Assembly (NCBI GenBank): GCA_034008185.1 | Contig: CM067084.1 | Span: 58,356,599-58,420,598 of the forward strand | DNA from: Gorsachius magnificus | Taxonomy: Eukaryota; Chordata; Aves; Pelecaniformes; Ardeidae | DNA length: 64,000 nt | Reading direction: 5' to 3' | In this document: in pieces, positions 1 through 12,651 of the stretch | How positions within the stretch are numbered: position 1 is the stretch's first letter | Layout: every line of letters begins with the position of its first letter | Notes under the pieces: generated by a model | Database searches by the model: none | What the model saw: only the letters and a program-made list of their open reading frames with translations | Told to the model about the DNA's origin: nothing | Made by a program: the position numbers and the translations under genes

Positions 1-829
1 ATGACACTTCTCTCAAGAAAAACACTATCTTGCCTATGCCATACAATGCCATAACCAAGAGGCAGCGTACACGCTCTGCAAACATATGTGGCCAGGCGAT
101 GAACTGTTTTTCCAGCCAGGAGTAGCACTACTATTCTAAATTATTTTTAAACAGTTTGAAGCATTAAAGTAATTTCTATACTATGCAAAATAGTTAACAA
201 GAAAAGAACATGTAGTTTACTCATAACAATTGCAGTCTCCATAGCATTCTAAGCAAGTCTTCTCCACTTCATTTTTTCAAGGTGGAATGGAATAAAAAGT
301 TACTCTGTGAGGTTTTCCAGTTATGCAAGAAAGAAAATGATAATTAGCTGCTACATGGCATGCTAACAGAACACCTCACACTGAAATAAAGTATTTAAGA
401 GAAAAGAGGCAATGCCGTATGGAAGCATACCAGTATCACTGTGAATAACACTGATACGGTCTCTTATTTTACTTTTGTAAATTCGTACCTGTCACTGAAG
501 AAAAAAGGATCCTGTGAAATTATACACTCTGATTATCTTAAAAAACAGACACAGCTACTGCTAGCTGGATTTAACAATAATCAGGCCAAAAAGTGAACTA
601 GTTACTTTGGTGGTAGGTGTTTGATTCTGGATCTGTTATTGGAGAACCAAAGGATCCCTGAAGTGAATCTCTGTATTTGAGAAAAGGGAAGGTATATACC
701 CTAGGTGCAAGCAATAGCATTAAGAGTGCTCCTTGAACTTATCAGCTGCCTGCTAAATACTGTAAAGTATGCTCTTTCTTTACACAGAAATAGAATTGCA
801 AGGTTTAGGATTTCCAGCCCTCTCCCCTT

Positions 830-847
830 CCCCCCCCCCCCCCCCCC
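830..847. repeat. 18-base C homopolymer
   Basis: An uninterrupted run of 18 C preceded by 'tctcccctt'. Runs like this are unstable and often misread, so the length is uncertain. Confidence 0.9.
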
Positions 848-1072
848 ACTTCTGCAGAATAACCAATGCAATGTCAGCTTTCTGATCTATAGTCTCATTT
901 GTAGAACAGACCATTGCATCTAGCTGATTACAATACTACCTCAGAAGATGGTTTGGTAAGCTCTTGAGAGTCAAGAGAAAATAAATCTCATGCAGCCTAT
1001 TTCTTCCTCTACACGTTATACATAGGAATAATGGAAATTTGAGTTCATCCTAATCTTGTTCTCACTAATACA

Positions 1073-1400
1073 GACTCATAGACTTATAGAATAGTTTGGG
1101 TTGTAAGGGACCTTTAAAGCTCATCTAGTTCAAACCCCCTCCAATGAGCAGGGACATCTTCAACTAAATCAGGTTGCTCAGAGCCCCGTCCAACCAGACC
1201 TTGATGGTTTCCAGGGGCACCCACCACCTCTCTGGGCAACCTGTTCCACTGTTTCACCACCCTCCTTGCAAAAAACTTCTTCCTTATAGTCTAAATCTAC
1301 CCTTTTTTAGTTTAAAACCATTACCCCTTGTCTTATCACAACAGGCCATACTAAAAAGCTTGTCCCCATCTTTCTTATAAGCCCCCTTTAAGTACTGAAA
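1073..1400 (-). repeat. CR1 LINE fragment
   Basis: The typical 3' part of a CR1 element in minus orientation. On the plus strand it begins 'catagacttatagaatag', then a diverged 'ttgtaagggacc', 'cagggacatc', 'ggcaacctgttccactg', and ends near 'aagtactgaaa', where it is 5'-truncated. About 330 bp, with several small differences from the family pattern, so not a recent insertion. It lies in NWD2 intron 3, in the same orientation as the gene. Confidence 0.9.
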
Positions 1401-4400
1401 TATGGTCTTTTATATTAAATATAATACTTAACCTTTCTGGAGGGCAGCACCAAAAATTCTATTTATGTCAAGAAAAAGAAATACAGTGACTTAGCAGAAT
1501 ATATGTACAGTCTTCTGACTGTAGGCTGAAAATGCAAGCTATTTTAAGACTACATCAAAACCCATGCAGTTTCTATGTTCCATGGAAAAACTGCCTGATG
1601 AATCTTGTAGCTATTTTCAATGGGATATGTTTAAAAAATGGGCAAGCATTTTTAGACCCTGCATTTTAGATTTAGAGAATCAGAGATGATTCACAGGAAA
1701 ATACATTCCTAGCTCTAAAGCAGATCAAGGAACTCACAATAGCTTAATCATATAATATCACCCCATGCTTGATTCCACTCTGTGTGTATGTGTGTTGCTC
1801 AGAGACAATATGGAAAGGGATATACACCCTTTGCCTGTTAGTCTGGAGGCTGTGAAAGAAGACCAAGCCTTGCTGAGGGGAAAGTTGCATACTACGTCTT
1901 TAAAATTTAATCACTTTTACTATTTTGAAAGATTTAAAAAAATATACAAAGCTCTACTTTGCAATTCAAAATTCAAAAATCTTTCCTGTTTGCCAAGTCC
2001 ATCTGAAACAGGATTAGTGTCCGCAGACATATACTTTTCTTAAGATTAATGCCCACAAGTCCTATGACCCCAAACCCACTTATGTTTGAGGGAGTTCTTA
2101 TTTGGATGGGCTTTGAATCCGATGAGAAGTGAGAAGAAAATTCATAGTTTGGTATTTGTTTCTTGGAATATACCTTACTGGGAGAGGTGGGCTGTTGTGA
2201 CACATCTGGTTCCAGCTATTTCTCCTCATCCGCTTAAAAACTATATATAGAGCTGCTTACTTGAGGAAAATTAAATTCTGATATGTACCAAGCACGTGTA
2301 ACTTCTGCTGAATTCCCAAAGAGCACTGGATGGTTAGCATTCCCCCTAAACTGGCTGTTTTACTATAGACACATCTGACTGACTTTAGTCTCCCTAACTT
2401 AAAATGTGTGGCAATTTTCCCAGGAGAGCAAAAGCAAAATGTAAAACTCAGGTATTCCAGAACCTGTATATATTTGGTTTTCACATTAGGAATAAACCCT
2501 AAAGTACCACCAGAACTGAAATGGGAGTTGAAGAGATGCCACAGAGCTGGAGTAATATAATTTGGAATTTTCTCTGAGCTGGAATGCACTCAGAATTAAT
2601 TATCAGCCATTTGTACTAAGCAAAGAGAACCAAGTAGCAGTGTACTTCACAGAATGATTCAAGCATGCATTGTGCTGGAGGAACAAAAAGATCCAGAGAT
2701 GTAAAAAACATTTCACTCCTCAATTTACCATATTTCATCTTCAATTTCAGGGTAATTTAAGGACATGCCAAATATTGTAAATTGCTAACATTCTTTTAAA
2801 ATCCTACTGGAATCCCAATTTTATAATGCTAGGTCTTTTTTAATGGTTCGTTAATGCTGAAATTAACAAGCAGTTGTCAATAATTTGAGAGGGATAATGC
2901 AAATTACAATGCCTGTTCAGAGTAGGTAGAAACTGTTTTTACTATTCTTTGGAGCAGATGATTTGAATGATGGGTGGGGAGAATCTCTTAGGTTTGTACA
3001 AATCCAAACATATTTAATTGAGCAAACCGCTACAGGCGAGAAACTAACATTTCATTTCCATTTCTCCCTTTCATTTTACAATTTTTCAGGACATAGTAAT
3101 GTAAGAACAGCAGTTCAGGCGGAGACTGTGTGGTGCCGCACAGATGGAAGAGAGCACCCACGAGTTATAACTTGCAGGGTATGTTTGAAGAGAAGTGCAG
3201 AGAAGCCTGCCAGTTCTCTCATCTGCACTAAGGCGTAATCAACAGCAGGTTAGTACTGGCTAGAGAACCCCAATAAAAGGGCAGTAAACTCATTCTGCAA
3301 ATAATCACTATAGACTAACGACCCCCTAAATAGCTCAAGGCCTTTATTGGTATCAAACACCATCCTTGGGTTCCTAAATTAGCAGTCTAACTCCCTAGTG
3401 TCACCTTGCTGTTAATGGAGAAATAGCCATCCAGAAGATGACTTGGGTATTACTGGAGGTACCTATATCTTTCTATTAGTTGTTAAAGGTGTTGAGACTA
3501 GATCCGTAATAGATGAATCCTGTTCATGCTCAGAACTAGTTGCGGGATGATAATATAAACTTTATTGTCACTCTGCCTTCCTGTCGGTATTGTCATCTCG
3601 TATGAATTTACGAGGAAACATAACCCAACAAAACGTAAAGGTTCCAGTGATGCATTGAATGTATTTTGTCTTTGGTATTGTTATGCAATGCAGAGTTTAA
3701 GCAGTTAATAATTTAATAAATATCCTGCATTTCAATCTCCCCATGTAGATTCCAGAGACAACCAGTATGATTTCTGCATAAATTTGTAAGGAAAATATTT
3801 TTTCCCACAGAAACAGTACTTTTCCCCTCATAAATAAATCTTGATAAATTATTCTGTAGATCAAAAATAGCACGGTATGTATTTACCTACAGTAAAGGCT
3901 ATGAGTTTTAAATGATCACGTATAATAGGCACTGATTTTATACAGCAGAAAACAACCCAAACAACTCCCCTCTCCCTTAACTGGATCAAGTGTTGAAAGA
4001 GCTCAGGCACTAGGTAAGAGGGGACTGTACTTTCCCAAAGACAGTGTCACAGGAAATTAATTACCTATTTTTTTTCAGAACTGCTTCCTCCTTTTTGTTT
4101 CTGAATATGTGTTCATTTGGATTTTGTGGTTTAGTATCTGAAGAAAAGGTTAGGACTTCCATCTTACACACTGCACTAATTTAAGAACTGAATTTCATTT
4201 TCTCTCCATCTGATATCATAATGCAGTCTCAAAGTACCATAAAGAAACACTTTCTAAAATCAATTCGTATCTGCTAGTTAATTCTGAATAGTCCGATTTA
4301 ATCCAGATCTGTCTCTGAATTAAAAAAGCAGTAATTGAAAAGTAAAAAAATATACCCAGCTGAGTGGAAGTGGCACATTTTATAGAACTTTCTCAAGGAA

Positions 4401-4589
4401 TGGGAAGTTGCCCAAAGCCTGCAGAGCTGAAGTCAGTTTTTAATTATGTTACTATAAATTAAAACTAATTATGCTTGTTGGAGTAGAATCATCTTCGATT
4501 TGTGTTGAAAATGAAATAAACCCCATCCCACCAAGGTACAACAAAGCAAGAAAAAAAGTGCATAAAAAGATTTCTGCAGTTTTGCCAGT

Positions 4590-4774
4590 CTAATCACTGG
4601 GAGAGCTATTACTCTGGCCCATGCTTGGAAAACCTGGAATAAATATTGAAGTGGTTGGCTCACTGCAACCTCTTTGCTGTTTCATTCTGTTTAAAATTTC
4701 TGCTTTGGCTTGATTTCTTTCCTTAGTAGCAATATCAGGCAGCCAGTTCTTAACAGCTTCAAAACTCTGAGCTG
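4590..4774 (-). other. Exon-like ORF with BESS-like motif, candidate terminal exon or retro-fragment
   Basis: On the minus strand an AG acceptor (GCATATTTTAG) is followed by an open frame of 61 codons ending in TAG. The first half, AQSFEAVKNWLPDIATKERN followed by QAKAEILNRMKQQ, has balanced, protein-like composition and resembles the BESS motif found after MADF/Myb-like DNA-binding domains (F...LP, then K/R-spaced helix). The second half is Ser/Pro-rich. The frame extends upstream of the acceptor to a TGA without an ATG, so this cannot be a complete gene. An ATTAAA-type signal lies about 150 bp past the stop. It sits in NWD2 intron 3 on the same strand but is not NWD2. It could be the last exon of an unknown transcript, a fragment of an old transposon-derived gene, or chance. 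Confidence 0.22.
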
Positions 4775-7601
4775 CTAAAATATGCAGCAATGGTACATGA
4801 AGAGGTTTCCTTCAGTGTCAGATTTTAGAATATCCATGTCTAAGGACACCGGGTGCTGCTACAGGAAAAATACCATCCTTTCTGCTCCAACTCTGTTTTT
4901 TCATAAAAGGGGAGATAAAAAGTAGAAAAATAAACCCAGAAAACTAAATTTAGTCATGTTGATGGAAGCTACCCAAACTCTCTAGAGATCTGGGCCAGTG
5001 TGTGCTTGTGAAAAACGGTGTCATGACAGCATCAAACCCAGCCCAGACTCAGTACTCCAAGCGCTGGGTTCTTTACGGTCAAGCGTAAGGACAGCCTTTG
5101 TTTCCCAGGGCTCTGAAGCTAAATAACAGAGTGAGGCAAGCAGGTGAATGAAACAGAGCCAGCGAGATGCTTGTAAGGTTGTGATAAAAGTACAGAACAC
5201 ATGCTACAGTTTGCTCTTTGTCTAATCTTTGGCGTGGAGAGAAGTGATCTCCAGCCTTCACAGCAGGCAATGTTTTGTATCCCTTCCATCCCCATGGGAT
5301 TCTGTGGTTTCACTTCGCTAAATCTTTAAAATTCTTCCCTTAAAAAATAATCAAGGACTTGCAGTTTTTTCAGAACTTTTTTCTGCCTTATTACAACAAG
5401 GCTAAGAATTAGAGTTCATTTAGCTACGTTTAGGTATAGAGGAGAAATCTACCTTTTCTAAATTATTTTCTTAGTAAATATATTATAGAAAAGAAGAATT
5501 GGAATCGCAAAGACATGGTCTTAAAACTGTGTTCCACTGAAGTATAACATCAAAACACTGGTTACTAAATGGGAATTAAAGCTGTCAAAGGAGAGTGGTA
5601 GGTGTCCTCTGATGTCTAAGCGACAAATATTTCCACTACCCTTCCAGTTGAAACAGACAAGTGAGTAGGGAGAGGACAATCAGTAGTGTACCAGCAGTAA
5701 ACAGAAGCAATATTTTTTTACTTTCAGAGCAATCCTTGAAAACTTGTAATAAAGACATGTAATAGCAAAATACTTGTAATTTAGTAAAACTTACACTAAC
5801 AATTGGTATAATAATTGACAAAATTAGTTATGTAGGATTTGGCGTGTTTACTTGAAAACATACAGCCAGACATAGATACTGAATGAGACTGTCTTTTGCC
5901 CTGTATGCTCTGGTACTTCTACAGCACTAGAATTAAACTGGAGCTGAATTTATCTAATGGAGGTAGTATATCTATTTTTCTCTCTGCCAGCACTTTGTCT
6001 TAAAATAATGTTGGTTGTCTTCTTAAACACAAACGAAGGCTGTTATAGGGGTTAATTTAACTTGAAACTTATCCTGATATCTCTGCAGTCCTACAACTAT
6101 GCACAGGAAAATAATTGTCATACATCCCCCATTTATTTCTCACAAAGATGGAGCCTCAAAACAGCAGATAAGAGAATTAGAGGTGTATCCTTGATCATAG
6201 CAAATCCTACACCTTGTGGCCATTTTTGTACTTTCACTGAAGTCGCCCTTGCACACAGTACTTCTCACATACAAAACAAACCCATATTCTTCCCAGATCA
6301 TCTTGTCTTTTGTTTTGATGTTTTAATAGATGCTATTAAGTATGCAGTATATACCACTGAATAGCCAATCTCATTAGAGAGATTCTCTATCTAGATCTAC
6401 CCAGAAAGCTAAAAAACAGCCTTACTCTTCACAGATAAAAAGGATATGCTACTCTCTAAGCAGCTGGGAAAAGGCATTTCTCAAAAGTTGTATATTTTTT
6501 GTCTATCACTGAAAACTAATGCAGTCAGTATACCATGCACTAAACTGGTCTTTAAATATTTTTCAAGTTAACTATGTTCATCTTAAAAGATGGTAGAAAT
6601 CTTTCTAAGCACAGAAGAAAGAAAAAAAAATGCGCTACTCTGAGTTGTATATTTAATATAAAATCAGTGACAGCAAAATCTATTGTATATGAATCATTGG
6701 AAGGGGGAAAAGCATACCTGGCAGGACTTTATATATACAGCCTACAGCCTACTCCTACTGCCTACAGCTATTACAACCCTACACATTTGGCCTCACTTCA
6801 TAAATTCATACTGCTTCAGATGTAAAAGCTGTGAGGGATAGCTGAAGACTGTTGAGCTTTATGTAAACCAACAGGTTCATCTACCTAAAAAGACCTCTCT
6901 GACATTAAAATAAATATGTAAAGCTTCATAAACCACTCAAGTAAAAGTGGTTCAGTCCCTCCTTTAGGCCTAATAGGAAAAGCCAGTGAAGATCTATCTT
7001 TTTTGCCAGCTTTACTGACTCTTGAAGAATCCTAAAAGCAATACCTGTTCTGGCAACAGTAAAGAGAAGGAAAAGAGAAGGAAAATCACACTCAGAGCCT
7101 CCTCGGGTTGTCACCGACCTCCAGTCTTTTCACACTCGAATACCTGGCATCCGAACTTGTTCTGGGTTTATGACACAAAACAGCAAAATGCAGATCAGAG
7201 CAGATAGTTCTTCCCTGCTGCTGTGCCTTAGTAAGCAATTCCTTCTAGACCAGCCAATAATGCATGTGTGAGAAGTGCCAAGAATTAATGGTGGCCTCCT
7301 TAAACAAGTAGTCCATACTTCTGTTGTGATGGTAGAACAGTCATACTTGTGGTTTCTAAACCCATCTTGCTATGGGGACTGACCATGAAAGATCCTTCTT
7401 TCCTCTCCACTAATACTGAGTAATCATTGTTAATCTACAGTGCTGTATAGGGAAACATTTGGATGCAGTATAGCAAAGTACAGTGAGGAATATCAAATGT
7501 TTTAGAAAGAAGAAAAGAATACATTTGTTATTGAATCATGCATGTTAGGATAGATAACTTTGTATTTCTGTTATAAAGTAAAACATTATTTTTATACCCA
7601 C

Positions 7602-7718
7602 AACAAAACATGGACCTGCAGAACTTTTCAAGCAATCTTCTAACAGCTTCATACGAGTCTTTTGCAGCTCAGGACTGTCCCATTCGTCTGCTTCAACTCC
7701 CCAGTATAAGTCTATGAC
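7602..7718 (-). CDS. NWD2: NWD2 coding exon 3 (residues 81-119)
   Basis: A 117-nt, phase 0-0 exon coding 39 residues, VIDLYWGVEADEWDSPELQK followed by TRMKLLEDCLKSSAGPCFV. IDLYWGV corresponds to the IDLRWGV strand motif of DUF4062 domains in TEP1-like proteins. The acceptor is TACTACTTTCCAG before GTC. The donor is placed after GTT as GTGGGTATAA, because NWD2 continues with a Gly-Leu-Leu run in the next exon and a phase-0 cut after Val119 fits that. A second possible donor 4 nt further (GGTATAA) would shift the frame. Codons upstream of the acceptor are not part of the protein. The next exon is not in the window, so the gene runs off the left edge. Confidence 0.93.
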
Positions 7719-10700
7719 CTGGAAAGTAGTATGCAACATTGTTACTTTATAATATGCCCTGTCTACCTAGCAAATTAATAATTAGCTTTGTCAACATTTT
7801 GTGTTCTGCTAAGCATTGCTCTGCAGTGCAGTAAAAGGCAATGAGGTCTACATCCAGTCCTTACACAGACTGGTAGGGTTTCTTTAGGTAAATGATTACT
7901 CAAGCCTCTTATTTTCCCTCCCAGATAGTCCCTCCAGGGACAGTCTCTCATTTCATATTAATATTTTTTTTCAGAGATTAGTATGACAAGATCTTGATTT
8001 GATGTAGTCTTTATTTGCTACTAGATCACGTATAATGGATAGGTAAGAATAATGACAAAAACATTGATAAAATCCTGTCCCCAAGGAAATTATTGGGAGT
8101 TTTGCTGTGGATCACGACTTGACTTGACACCCTGTGTCACTTGTATCCATAGGATATAAATTCATCCTGTGCACATGGCTCAAAAGAAAAAATATGTGTG
8201 GTTCTGTAATATTGTACTTCCTCTGTTAGCTGGTCTTTGGTACTCTGGAAGCAGAGATTGTACAGATATGCAATGGCAGACAGCTTGCTGTCCAGCCTTT
8301 TGTCTGTAGCTACAGACTCAGTTTTGTGATGGTAATTAGTTGCAAACTCCTGGAAGAAACTGGAATATGGATGTTAAACTTATTTGAAGAAATTAAGTGA
8401 TGAAGTGTGATTTCGCTATGTATTTAAACTAAAAACTGAATTCTTACTGTTTGTAAAAGAACTTAAAGGAATAGGGATCATACATATGCTTTTCTTTTGG
8501 AATAAAATTTACAGTACATGCTACTACTGTCTCATTTAAGCTACTATTGATTGTTAACATCATGTATGTAACTTGAACAAAAAACTCCAAATATAGGTAA
8601 AAAAAAATCAAAATTATATTGAGACATGACTATATTACAATATTGTTTACTGTAATATTATTTGTACCATGGATGCACTCTGCCATTTCCACAAGAAACA
8701 GAAACACAGAACTGGCTGTTGTCTAAACAGATCATAAAATCAGCCTGAAGTCCTAATATAAGAACTAATAATGAGTTCATGTAAAAGTAAAATTCATCAG
8801 GTTACTGCTGGTTAATCTCCTTGGAAAATTTCTCATGACAATAAATGCCAAGGTTTAAGACCTAATGATAGAAGTATTTATGCCCATGTTTAATTTCACT
8901 ACCAACAGTCGTCTTGGTTATTTCTGCCAGAAAAGTTTGTGTCATGTGTCAGCATTTGCTGGAGCAGGCACACTGCTGCCAAACACAAGAGGTAATGTAC
9001 TGTCTGACTGATGATGAATGAAATAGCCCAATGTATAGAAGATGTTGTAGCTTACTCTGCCAAGAAAATACATTTAATACCTTTATTTTTTACAAAAACT
9101 CTGTTCCAAAATTTTGCCGGAACAAGCATCTTCTGCTTTACAAAACTGCATCTCAAACAGCCTTCCTATTTCCCTCATTTGCACTGATGTCTTCTCTGTC
9201 CTTTTCTCTTTTAGTCTCATTAGGAAAAAAGTGTTCCCTTCTTCCTCTCTCCCTTCTGTTATTTATGTATACGACTTCATTATTGAACTTCACACTGTAT
9301 TCAGCTGTCTGATTACTTGAATGATGTATGATAGAGCTTAAGTATTCTAGTCATAAAATTAGAGCATCTTAGCACACAGTCAAAAATATTTGAATTACCG
9401 GTTGAATGAATTTATTGTGCTGCTCAAGTTCAACTGAAACATAAAAGCAATTTCTATTCTAATTAGTTCAGAAATCACATTAATTCTGTAAATGTGAAGA
9501 GGAAATTCTCTGGAATTGCAGATATTGTAGGGGCTCAGTGGCTGCCTTCAGTGTATTATAACATTATAGATTATGGCGTAACACAATTTTAGCGCATAGT
9601 ATCTTAACGTGTTATAATTTTGTCCTGCAAGAGGAAATATTTTAGCCACCAAACCTCTGAAGACACCAAGAACTTCAAAATGAGGGGCTTATCGGTTATT
9701 CTTTTTGCTAACTAAAATAAACAGGATTTGCAAAATTAAAGAGACAGAACAAGAAGACAACTGGTGTTGAAGTATGCTTTTACTTATACTTGGAAAAACT
9801 GTGACAAACACCCACTCTAACTTTCAGTAAGGCTGCCAAGGTGAGAATGCAACCAGTGCTCTGTGCAGGAGCTACTTACACACTGGAATGGCATTGGTCT
9901 AGTTCAGTTCCACAATAGTCACCTAACAGACACTTTTCGTTCATAATTTAGTGTTTCCTTTTGCTTATTTCAGCTTTTGTCCTAAAAATCCTACAGTTCC
10001 ACAGATTTTTCTAAGGAAATTAAATAATTTTATCTTTATTGCTTCCAAGTGCTTAAAAAACCACTAAAAAAAATTCATTCATGCAAATTCCACTTTCCTT
10101 CTAGCATATATCACATAGTGAAAATGATTCGAAACAGTTCATTTCTCCCAAGAAGAAGCAAATATGCTGCTAATTAACTATGGTTAGTTATCCTCCAAAA
10201 CTTTTCTGTTACAACTACTTTCTTTAACCTCTCTGTCCTCCCCTAAAAAAATACTGTATTTCAGGTACAAAACACCATGCACTCTGGAAATCTTTTTCTC
10301 AGCTTACTTGCTTTCTTGTCTTCACCAATACTGTTTTTCAGAAATATTTTCTGATTCAATGGAAAAGGAAGTCCATCAAGAAAACAAATTCACTGAGTGA
10401 TTGAATATATACAAGTTCTGCTTCCATACACGTGGCGGTGATGTTCCCTAACAGCTCCCACCAACTTGAGGACGCCTGACAGATCTCATGCTTTGCAACA
10501 ACCAAAACACTTATCAGTGCAGCCAGATGACTCAGCAGAAGCTGGAGCAATGAATGTACTCAAATGCATTTCATTTGGGTCATGATTTATCAGGAAGAGG
10601 GCATCTTCATGACACCCTATATTATAGCGTATTTGGGGTAGTCACACGCAAGGTAGTTCATGTTTGGTCAGTAGAAGATTACACACCAGGATGAAAAGTT

Positions 10701-12562
10701 ATGTGTTCTGCTCTGTATAGGGAAAAATAAATTCATCCTTGCATCTGAAAAGTACATAACACTTTCTTGACACCACTGCACTAAAAACTGTATTCTTGAT
10801 TTTGCATGCTAACCTAAGAAGCTCAGCGTCAGGAATGGAAAAGGCAAAAAGAAAAAGTTTTGATGAAGTCTACCTCAGAGCCCCCTCCAAAATGCTTTAC
10901 TACTTTCCCTTGGTAATTTTTTGAACAAGTTTTCCTACTTTGCTTCCATACAAATGTGATAGCTTTCTAGCTGTTTTCGGAAATGTGTCAGTAGAGCTGT
11001 CTCTCAGACCTCATATCACACGAGGATGCTCCTGGTGCTGAAACCATATAAAAAAATAATTTGCTTCCATGAATGAATATCAACTGGAGTAAACTTAATT
11101 ATTCCTCCCCTAGAGACTACATTACAATCCATTTGAAGAAAGACATGTTTCCTCTCACTAAGAATTCAGTGGGCTATGATCTACTTGGAAGAGACATTTC
11201 CCTCTTGTCACTGAGATGTCTCCTCAAAGATGACTGAGAAATAAAGGGTTTATATTCTCCATTAATACCACATGGTAGTAACAGGAGAGAAATGCTTTAT
11301 TATTTAAATATCTTTCACTATTCCTTGCATGTACCACTGCAGCTGGGACTTCCCAATCAGCTGATGAGCTAGGACCTTCAGATGAAATTCTTTTATAGCC
11401 ATAATCAAAAATCACTCTGGAATTTACCACCATGCAGATTCAGCAACTCCACTGTGACTCAGGGAGTTAAAACCAAATATCCTAATTTAAGAACTTGTTA
11501 TTTTGATTAAAAACCAGCTGCATGTGCATCAAGAATAATACATTGGGAGGAACAGGATGTTGCATAAAAGGCATTAGCTGTTTCCAAGTAAGCTACACTC
11601 TGGAGAGCTGAGTTTTTGGGGTCACTAAGATGGAAGGTTAATACTAGTATGTAAGGAAGGCTTGAGCATGTAGAACCAGAATTTTTGAAAAATTGAACAA
11701 CATTTTTACAACATCACACATTCTATTTGCTTCTCTCAGCAGAGAGACAGTTCCAGGCCTGCTGACATATATGGGACTCTACTGGGGGACTTTACTGGAC
11801 TGTGAACTAGGGTATACCTGACTTAAAAGTACCAGTGACTTTAACTGTGATGCCAAACTCATGTGTTTTAAGTCAAATGCAACTGTATTTAGTACCAATT
11901 GGCTCTTACCAAAGATGTGGTTGGGTCTATGTCTTCTGTAACAAAGGAGAACATGAACTGACTGAAGTAATGGGAATTTTACAGTTGACATTAAAGGAAG
12001 CAAATTCCATAGTATATAATCACAACAGAAATGTTCCACATTCAATTCATTTTGGTAATCAGTTTCAATATTCACCTGGTTAAATGATTTTCCACATTAC
12101 AGTGGAATACAAACACAGAGTTAGAGTAGATATAACAATTATGTGAATATACAGATGGTGCTACTTCAATGATGATTACATGAAATTAAAAATGGGTTGC
12201 ATTAACTTAAGTATGGTTTCTAGAAGTACCACCCAGTAATTCAGATGTAACATTACTTCTTCTTAAATACTCTGAATATCTAACATAGAGGTGGTTTCAT
12301 TCAGTTTCTAATGTGAAAGTCCCCAATTTGTTGCTATTTTGCACCAGCACAATGTTGCATTTTATAACCATATGGTTTTTTCATCTTTTCAGAATTTACC
12401 TCAAATCTGCCTATAAAATTATTTAAGTACATCAGTTCAGTACAATTAACATATGAAATACATTTTTCCTTTTTTTACCAATGACATTTTAAAATGTTAT
12501 CTGTTCTAAATAGAGTTCATTTCAAGAAAAAGTAACACAAGATTCAACACAGTAAAACCTAC
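7719..12562 (-). other. NWD2 intron 2
   Basis: A 4.8-kb intron between phase-0 exon boundaries. It is AT-rich, and its short ORFs look like chance. No repeat of clear family and no RNA gene was recognised. Confidence 0.88.
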
Positions 12563-12651
12563 CTGAAATTCCAGCCCATAGTTTTCCCTGCAGAATTCTC
12601 TCAGCTTAGGATACACATGCTCTCTCAGGGCGCTCCTTTCTGCTATGGTAT
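12563..12651 (-). CDS. NWD2: NWD2 coding exon 2 (residues 51-80)
   Basis: An internal exon of 89 nt, which is 2 nt completing D51 plus 29 codons. It reads TIAERSALREHVYPKLREF followed by CRENYGLEFQ, the helix after the first strand of the DUF4062-like domain; the ER..L...V.PKL pattern is what TEP1- and NPHP3-type relatives show here. The acceptor is a T-rich tract ending CCCAACACAG, and the donor is CAG followed by GTAGG. It ends in phase 0. It lies 4.8 kb from exon 3 and 21.8 kb from exon 1, on the same strand. It is too short to stand out as an ORF and was found by looking for the missing piece between exons 1 and 3. The exact phase match at both ends supports the call. Confidence 0.92.

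Larger units (their letters stand above)
1..7601 (-). other. NWD2 intron 3 (partial)
   Basis: AT-rich sequence downstream of the exon 3 donor, running off the left edge. The following NWD2 exon, expected to begin Gly-Leu-Leu-Gly, was looked for on the minus strand and not found. It holds an 18-C run, one CR1 fragment, a short repeat of CCTACAG units near 6740-6770 and the exon-like ORF at 4590-4774. Nothing else stands out. Confidence 0.8.

Noticed and set aside
1..7600. Search for the next NWD2 exon (Gly-Leu-Leu-Gly-Glu-Lys start)
   Set aside because: No minus-strand match was found. The exon must lie beyond the left edge.
11779..12083. Overlapping 98- and 82-codon frames on opposite strands in intron 2
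   Set aside because: No splice signals in register with the NWD2 exons and no recognisable protein; opposite-strand overlap of this kind is common by chance.
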